Assembly: GCA_021846505.1 (NCBI GenBank)
Contig: JAJZWV010000025.1
Span: 1 to 47,255 of the forward strand
Direction of reading: 5' to 3'
Length of the DNA stretch: 47,255 nucleotides
From: Bacillota bacterium
GTDB lineage: Bacteria > Bacillota > Sulfobacillia > Sulfobacillales > JAIMBI01
Shown: positions 42,747 through 47,255 of the stretch, piece by piece
Layout of the letters: each line of letters begins with the position of its first letter
Position numbering within the stretch: position 1 is the first letter of the stretch
Translations under genes and position numbers: made by a program
The notes under the pieces: generated by a model
What the model saw: the letters and a program-made list of their open reading frames with translations, nothing else
Database searches by the model: none
Told to the model about the DNA's origin: nothing

Positions 42747-43499
42747 CTAGAGGCTCTGCCCCGTGCGCAGGGCCACCAGAACGAGGAGCCCCATCACGGC
42801 TCGGCGCATCCAGTGGGCGGGGAGGCGGCGCGCCAGCCACGCGCCGCCCGCAGCCCCCGCCGCCGATTCAGCCAGCACGGCCGCTGCCACGGAGGCGTGC
42901 AGGGTGTCCGGCTGGACGGCCGGCCACTTCACCGCCAGCCCCGTCGCGGCCAGCGCCACGCCAACGGCCAGCGCGGTGCCCACGGCCGCCCGCACCGGCA
43001 AGCCGCGCAGCAGCAGGGCGGGCACCAGCAGAAACCCGCCCCCGATGCCGTAGAGGCCGCCCAGGAATCCCACAGCGGCGCCCAGCAGAGCCAGGCGGGG
43101 ACCTCGGGAAGACCCGGGCGCGGCCGCCAGGGCCCGCGGCCGCGCCAGCCGGTCCAGGGACAGCAGGATCACGGCCTCCAGCACCATGAGAATGACCACC
43201 CGGGGCAGGTGAGGGGCGGCCAGCGCCCCGGCCGCGCTCAGGAGGGCGGCCGGGCCGGCGATGCGCCGGACGATGGGCCAGGAAACGGCGTCGCGGTGGC
43301 CCGCCATGCCGATGAAGGCGGCCACCACCGTCTGGGCGCCCACCAGCACGGAAATGCTGAGGAACGGCAGCGGCGGCTGGCCGAAGACAAGCGGCCCAAA
43401 CCACAGCAGGCTGGTGAGCAAGAGGCTCCCGCCCACAAAAGCGCCGCCAACCACGACGCCAGACAGCAGGCCCATGCCGAGATACACTGCGGTCATCAC
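42747..43499 (-). CDS. TauE/SafE-family sulfite/anion permease
   Basis: 250 residues, about eight membrane helices, typical of TauE/SafE (DUF81). Hallmark repeated G-G-x-x-G-I-G-G-G-F motif seen as FLGGLYGIGGGFLLVPALLLRGLPVRAAVGTALAVG. Members export sulfite, sulfoacetate or other organosulfur acids. GTG 43499 or ATG 43496 can start it; no clear Shine-Dalgarno. The stop lies 4 bases from the convergent E2 stop. Confidence 0.85.
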   Translation of the reverse strand: MMTAVYLGMGLLSGVVVGGAFVGGSLLLTSLLWFGPLVFGQPPLPFLSISVLVGAQTVVAAFIGMAGHRDAVSWPIVRRIAGPAALLSAAGALAAPHLPRVVILMVLEAVILLSLDRLARPRALAAAPGSSRGPRLALLGAAVGFLGGLYGIGGGFLLVPALLLRGLPVRAAVGTALAVGVALAATGLAVKWPAVQPDTLHASVAAAVLAESAAGAAGGAWLARRLPAHWMRRAVMGLLVLVALRTGQSL

Positions 43500-43511
43500 G
43501 CCGGGCGGCCG

Positions 43512-44882
43512 CTATTCAGTGGGAGCCGGAGCGCCACCGGGCTGGCCGAGGCGCCAGGCGGCCAGGCCAAGCCCCAGCACCACCCACATCACCAGGAAGC
43601 CAATCATGACGCTCGAAGGTGACAAGGCGCCCACCACAAATCCGATGAGCCCGGAAAACACCGCTTGGCCCAGTCCCCGCGCCAGCGGCGCGGCGGCCCC
43701 GAGCGCGGCGCGGCGGGCGGCGCGCGCAATGAGCACATAGCCGGCCACAAACAGCACGAAGCCCAGCCAGCCGTAGTTGATGGCCACCTCCAGCCACAAG
43801 TTGTGCGCGTCCACAATGCCATACGTGTTAAAAGGGCTGTAGTGGTGCACGTAGTAGATGTACCAGCGCATCGCGCCTCGCGGACCCAAGCCCCAGGGAT
43901 TCTCCTTTAAGGCGCGGAGCCCACTGCGATACAGCGCCCAGCGAATCGTGACCGACCCTGGCGCGACGCCGGGGGGCAGCTTGGTTTGCACATGCGCCAA
44001 GCTGGTGACGAGGTCGGGAAGGCGGGCCAGCTTCGACAGCGCCAGCGGAAGGTGGCTCGCGGGCCCTTGATGCCGGGCCCAGACGATGAGCGCGGCCATC
44101 ACGGCCACCAGCGCGGCCAGCCCTCCGGCCGCCCACCGCCGGGCGCGGCCCACCAACACGAGCGGCAGCGCCAGCAAATCCAGGAAGACGGCCACTTCGC
44201 CGCCGCGGGACCCGGTTTTGACCAGCAGGTAAAACAGCAGGAGCGTCAGCACCGCCGCCGCCGGCCCGGACCAGCGCTTGAAATCAGCCCGGCGAAACGC
44301 GGCCGGCCAAAACCACACCAGCGGCAGCAGCAGCGCCAGCGCGGCGCCCAGGTCGTTCGGATTAAAGTAAAACACCGTGGGAATGGGGCGGCCGGCCACG
44401 GACGACGGGCCGAGGTGATGGCCGGTGTGAATCTCCCACCAGCCAATCGCAATGGTGGCCACCCACACGATGGGCAGGCCAATTTGCCAGAAGCGCCGAA
44501 TGTAGAGCGGATGGCGCGCCAGCACCCACGCGGCCACCAAGGTCAGCCAGCCGGCCACCTGCGTCTCCGTATAGTACCGGGTGACGGTATTGTGCGGCTG
44601 GTGCACCAGGTATGAAATGAGAACCCACACCAGCCACGCCGTGTAGAGCCCTACCACCCACTGGCCGGCGGGCTTCAGCCGCCACCAAAAATACAGCGCC
44701 GCCAGCGGCAGCGGAATGGCGACGACTTTCTCCAGCACGCTGACCAGCGACTGCCCTGGCAGCCCGGGAATGAATAGGTATCCTTCAAATAGCGCGCTCA
44801 GCAAAAACAGCCACAGCACCACGTGGGCCGCGGTGCTGAATCGACGGCTCAGGGGAGAGGTGGGCCGACCCGTGCTTGTCAT
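43512..44882 (-). CDS. O-antigen ligase/polymerase-like membrane protein
   Basis: 456 residues with about ten to twelve helices. The Wzy_C-type loop is visible: LVKTGSRGGEVAVFLDLLALPLV, then ALKENPWGLGPRG and DAHNLWLEVAINYGWLGF, matching the S-R-G and D-x-H-N-x-x-L-x-x-x-x-x-x-G-x-x-G motifs of O-antigen ligases and exopolysaccharide polymerases. It probably acts in surface polysaccharide assembly, though no glycosyltransferase neighbours are in the window. It ends 13 bases before the TauE-like start; spacing suggests an operon. Confidence 0.83.
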   Translation of the reverse strand: MTSTGRPTSPLSRRFSTAAHVVLWLFLLSALFEGYLFIPGLPGQSLVSVLEKVVAIPLPLAALYFWWRLKPAGQWVVGLYTAWLVWVLISYLVHQPHNTVTRYYTETQVAGWLTLVAAWVLARHPLYIRRFWQIGLPIVWVATIAIGWWEIHTGHHLGPSSVAGRPIPTVFYFNPNDLGAALALLLPLVWFWPAAFRRADFKRWSGPAAAVLTLLLFYLLVKTGSRGGEVAVFLDLLALPLVLVGRARRWAAGGLAALVAVMAALIVWARHQGPASHLPLALSKLARLPDLVTSLAHVQTKLPPGVAPGSVTIRWALYRSGLRALKENPWGLGPRGAMRWYIYYVHHYSPFNTYGIVDAHNLWLEVAINYGWLGFVLFVAGYVLIARAARRAALGAAAPLARGLGQAVFSGLIGFVVGALSPSSVMIGFLVMWVVLGLGLAAWRLGQPGGAPAPTE

Positions 44883-45023
44883 GCCGCTAGCATATCAAAG
44901 CGGGGACCGACATGAATCGCCGAATTCTGGCGTCAGCACAATCACAGCCCGCCCCGGATCCATGGGACCATATGGCGCTTAGAGGGTGTTGGCGCGAAGA
45001 ACACTGCCAACGGCCGGGAAGCC

Positions 45024-45040
45024 GTCGGGGCACCCCCGAC
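45024..45040. other. Hairpin downstream of the GNAT remnant
   Basis: GTCGGGG-CAC-CCCCGAC is a perfect 7-bp stem with a 3-base loop, flanked by CTGCC/GGCAG at 45004-45008 and 45049-45053. It lies just after the GNAT stop in the direction of that gene. Possible terminator lacking a T-run. Confidence 0.35.
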
Positions 45041-45068
45041 CGTCTCGGCGGCAGTGGCCGGCGGCGCC

Positions 45069-45587
45069 TCAGGGACGAAGGTCCAGCCGGTATCGCTCGA
45101 AGGCCCAGCCGGCTTCGTCCATGTCCGTGGAATCCATCACAAATCCTGCCGCCTGGAAGAGGCGGCGGCTGGCGAGGTTGTGTACCCCGATGGGTTTGGC
45201 CCTCAGTTCCGGCCAGCCCCACTCGCGAGCGCGGGCGATGAGGAGTGCCCGCACGCGGCCGCCTAGCCCGTGCCGCCTGCAGCTCGGATCCCCAATTGCG
45301 ATGGGGAGCGTGTGGGGAGCCAGCATCACGTCGCCAATAGGGCGCCAACTTTCCTCGTGGGCTCCCTCGCCGCCACCGCCACCCCGGATTTCGATCATGT
45401 AAAACTCGCCGTGCTCGGCCAGGTATTGATACATGCCCTCAACGCTGCGGCGAGATATCGGCCCGGTGCCCGGGCCCTCGGACAGCGCCAGCGTGTCGAC
45501 GTTCTGGTACCACGGTCACGCGGTGTCCACGTCTTCCGGAACCCGCGCGGGGCGGAGCCTCAGGTTTCCGTCCTGCAGAATCCGCAT
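45069..45587 (-). pseudogene. GNAT acetyltransferase interrupted by an in-frame TGA
   Basis: A single frame runs from ATG 45585-45587 (GAGAGGAA upstream) to the stop at 45069, broken only by TGA at 45516-45518 (codon 24). Upstream of it: MRILQDGNLRLRPARVPEDV. Downstream: PWYQNVDTLALSEGPG, GDVMLAPHTLPIAIGDPSCRRHGLGGRVRALLIARAREWGW (acetyl-CoA-binding R-R-x-G-x-G-x-x-V region) and NLASRRLFQAAGFV. The intact reading after the stop suggests a recent nonsense change, an error, or restart at ATG 45432-45434. Substrate unknown; N-terminal acetyltransferases of aminoglycoside or ribosomal-protein type are possible. Confidence 0.75.
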
Positions 45588-45702
45588 CGGCATTCCTCTC
45601 CCATATGCGCAGATCGTCCCGCACCGCTCTTGGCATTGTACACGGGATTCTTCCGCGGTCGCGACGGGCAACGCCCGCCGGGCTCACCGTCGGCAGACCG
45701 GA

Positions 45703-46090
45703 GCAGTCGCGGGGCAGGTCCTGGTGGAGCCCAAGACCAACGAGGCCCCGAAACGCCAGGACCTGCTCGACCCGCGGGGGCGTGGCGGCCGTGGGGTGAC
45801 CGTGGATGCCCTGGATACCCAGACGGAGACCGCCCGCTCTCTTGTAGAGGACAAACCGGCGCACGACGTGAGGACCGTCAAAGGGAGCCACCCTCCATCC
45901 ACGACGCCTGCACGGCCCTGGAGCCGGCGGATTTTTCCCCCTCCGGCCCGGACGGGGGATCGCGGCCGCAGCCGCCTTGAAACACGCGTCATTCACCCGG
46001 ACCGCGCTCAATACCGACATCAACTGGCCAAGTCTCGCCCAGGTATTTCGCGTCGACCGCCACGTCGGGGCGCGCGCGGAAACCGCCTGC
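45703..46090 (+). pseudogene. ISAs1-like (DDE) transposase fragment
   Basis: Plus-strand fragments resemble the C-terminal half of ISAs1-family transposases. Frame one reads VLVEPKTNEAPKRQDLLD, then VTVDALDTQTETARSLVE and VRTVKGSHP, matching the motifs K-T-N-E-I, T-x-D-A-L-x-T-Q and T-V-K-G-N-Q-P. After further sequence GRSRLETRVI appears, for H-G-R-x-E-x-R. A frameshift near 45995 leads to TALNTDINWPSLAQVFRVDR, for W-P-x-x-x-Q-V-F-R-V. The start and the end are missing, and no terminal inverted repeats were found. It is a dead IS remnant. Confidence 0.68.
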
Positions 46091-46607
46091 GGCACCTCCT
46101 GATGGGTTAGGCGGCCTCGCCGCCGCCGCCCCGTGCCCGGGACGGGATCGCCGTGCGCGCCGCGGCCGCGCTCTGCACCGCTCGGCCGCATCGAACCCCT
46201 CTGCGCCGCCACTTCGGCCCGGGGCGCACCGTGCGTCGGCTGACGCGGGCCCAAAACGGTCATGGACGGCCACCGACTTTGACGTGATCGTGCCGCGAGA
46301 GCCACCCGGCTTGACACCCACCGCCGGAAGTGCTACCGAGGACACGAGTGGATCATTAGGATCGTCGGTCGCGCCACAACGGGACCCCAACAACCAACAG
46401 GAGTGCCGCGGCCCATCTGAACGGCCAGCGAGCCTTTCCGCTCACTTTGTGCACCTCCTGGTCCTTCCAATTCATATGGGTGTCAACGACGGGTGCGGGA
46501 GCGGCTATCTGCAGGGAAAGTGCGTGAATGGCATTGGGCACCAGCCCAACGAATGGAGCGACAGCAAGCCGTCCTGACGGCGGTCGTCACGAAAGGCAGG
46601 GGTGGCT
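46091..46607. other. Gene-poor tract after the IS remnant
   Basis: About 500 bases with no convincing long gene. Open frames on both strands are rich in R, P and A. It may hold more decayed IS sequence. The only item with a good ribosome site is the small frame at 46356-46445, listed separately. Confidence 0.4.
46356..46445 (-). CDS. Possible small single-pass membrane protein (29 residues)
   Basis: GTG at 46443-46445 is preceded at 6 bases by GGAGGT. The product would be VSGKARWPFRWAAALLLVVG then a short basic tail PLWRDRRS: one hydrophobic helix between positive ends. No homology can be judged by eye. Listed only because the ribosome site is good. Confidence 0.25.
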   Translation of the reverse strand: MSGKARWPFRWAAALLLVVGVPLWRDRRS

Positions 46608-47216
46608 ATGCGAGCGGGACGCGTTTCGCGGGCGGTTTGGATGGCAGGCCTTATCTTCTTCGGCGCCTTCTTGCTCACGGTCACTGGCGCTTCGCCGGCA
46701 GTGCAGGCGAGCTTCACGCCTGCGTCCGCTGCGGCGGCCAGTGGCGTGGTGTATCACGGCGTCAACCAAACCCAGCTGCAGGAGTGCATCAAGAAAGGCG
46801 AAAACTGCCTGGTGGTGGTTCCGGGGCTAGAGCATTGTCTCAAGACGTATCAAGTCTGCAACCAAGCGGCCGCAGCGAACGCTGGGATCTTGTCGAAACC
46901 AGTGAATGCTGGGAGTCGTTTGCTAACGGCTGCCCAGGTGTTGAGTGACCTGAGGATCCCGAACCCCAAGGTAAAGCGGGACACGGTCCGCTTGACCACC
47001 TACGGCACGCTTCGCCGTCAAGATTCGGCGTTAGCGGCGAATTCGACCATTGCTGCGAGTCGCCCCGTGTACCTCGTCACAGTCTGGTTTGCCAAGCCGG
47101 TCTTGGTCAGCCCGCCCGTTCCGAATGGCACGCCAAGTTCCTGGTACGTTACCAGCGCCCAATACGTGGTTGACGCGGCGACCGGTCAAGTAACTGACTG
47201 GGGCGTCACGAAGTGA
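46608..47216 (+). CDS. Unknown secreted or membrane-anchored protein
   Basis: 202 residues. N-terminal signal peptide or anchor: RVSRAVWMAGLIFFGAFLLTVTG, then a probable cleavage after PAVQA. The mature part contains a cysteine trio (ECIKKGENC, HCLKTYQVC) and a beta-rich C-terminus (PVYLVTVWFAKPVLV, TSAQYVVDAATGQVTDWG), the last resembling a PepSY-like strand pair with a D-x-x-T-G turn. Family not recognised. ATG 46608 is preferred over GTG 46602; the site AGGGGTGG is close upstream. No neighbours give context. Confidence 0.6.
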   Translation: MRAGRVSRAVWMAGLIFFGAFLLTVTGASPAVQASFTPASAAAASGVVYHGVNQTQLQECIKKGENCLVVVPGLEHCLKTYQVCNQAAAANAGILSKPVNAGSRLLTAAQVLSDLRIPNPKVKRDTVRLTTYGTLRRQDSALAANSTIAASRPVYLVTVWFAKPVLVSPPVPNGTPSSWYVTSAQYVVDAATGQVTDWGVTK

Positions 47217-47255
47217 GCCACAATCGCGCAGGAGCCCGTTCCCCTCTGTGTCCGG

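Noticed and set aside
43512-44882. Wzy polymerase assignment
   Set aside because: Not settled: motifs fit both O-antigen ligase and polymerase families and there are no glycan genes around, so only the broad call was kept.
38791-45518. TGA as a sense codon (recoding) because two genes have in-frame TGA
   Set aside because: Transaldolase, transketolase, E1alpha and E2 all end normally in TGA; one interrupted gene has other lesions as well.
1-47255. CRISPR arrays, tRNA or rRNA genes
   Set aside because: No repeat-spacer pattern, T-arm-like motif or rRNA block was seen by reading; a proper scan (for example tRNAscan) was not possible here.

Overview
The window is GC-rich bacterial DNA (about two thirds G+C by eye). 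Genes are tightly packed, stop and start codons often overlap, Shine-Dalgarno sequences are strong, and many starts are GTG or TTG. Two exported proteins, the B12-binding protein and a cyclophilin, carry lipobox cysteines. No lipopolysaccharide or outer-membrane gene was recognised. This fits a high-GC Gram-positive-like bacterium, for example a Sulfobacillus/Thermaerobacter-like Bacillota or an actinobacterium. No rRNA, tRNA or CRISPR was found, so the taxon stays open.

Layout. 1-3746 (minus): a sugar-phosphate operon, transketolase > transaldolase > glucose-6-phosphate isomerase, the last cut by the window edge. 3986-4573: a repeat-built coiled-coil protein with a C-terminal membrane anchor. 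4963-5901: a ROK sugar kinase behind a large hairpin. 5879-11982 (minus): a probable operon of an ATP-grasp protein, a swivelling-phosphohistidine protein (together like a split rifampicin phosphotransferase), a DHA2-type drug exporter, a second MFS transporter and an esterase. 12111-19115: an M55 D-aminopeptidase, two MFS transporters, a lipoprotein cyclophilin, a FolC-like ligase, a pirin and an unknown protein. 19936-24206: a hemerythrin-like protein, a DUF89 protein and a B12 uptake operon (btuF-btuC-btuD) under a clear cobalamin riboswitch.

24310-37124: a dead HEPN gene, a histidine phosphatase, an ornithine-cyclodeaminase-family protein, then a rightward run (MarR regulator > AcoX/NAD-kinase-like protein > unknown protein > inactive-looking rhomboid). 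A leftward run follows in transcription order: endonuclease IV > diacylglycerol-kinase-like protein > GH1 glycosidase. Next come an acyl-ACP desaturase, a frameshifted HAD phosphatase, an M14 carboxypeptidase, an unknown protein and a FlK-like thioesterase. 37214-44882: an MFS transporter, a decayed nucleotidyltransferase, a pyruvate-dehydrogenase-type E1alpha-E1beta-E2 operon, a TauE-like permease and an O-antigen-ligase-like protein. 45069-47216: a GNAT gene broken by an in-frame TGA, a decayed ISAs1-like transposase and a secreted protein.

Themes. Central carbon metabolism (pentose phosphate/glycolysis, sugar kinase, PDH-type E1/E2) is mixed with many small-molecule transporters: five MFS proteins, one ABC importer and one TauE-like permease. 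Gene decay is frequent: HEPN, HAD, nucleotidyltransferase, GNAT, transposase and probably two unassigned tracts. The most novel-looking units are the split phosphotransferase/efflux operon, the B12 riboswitch with a 13-nt complementary partner near the btuF start, and the MarR/AcoX-like/pseudo-rhomboid cluster with three 10-bp direct repeats in front.
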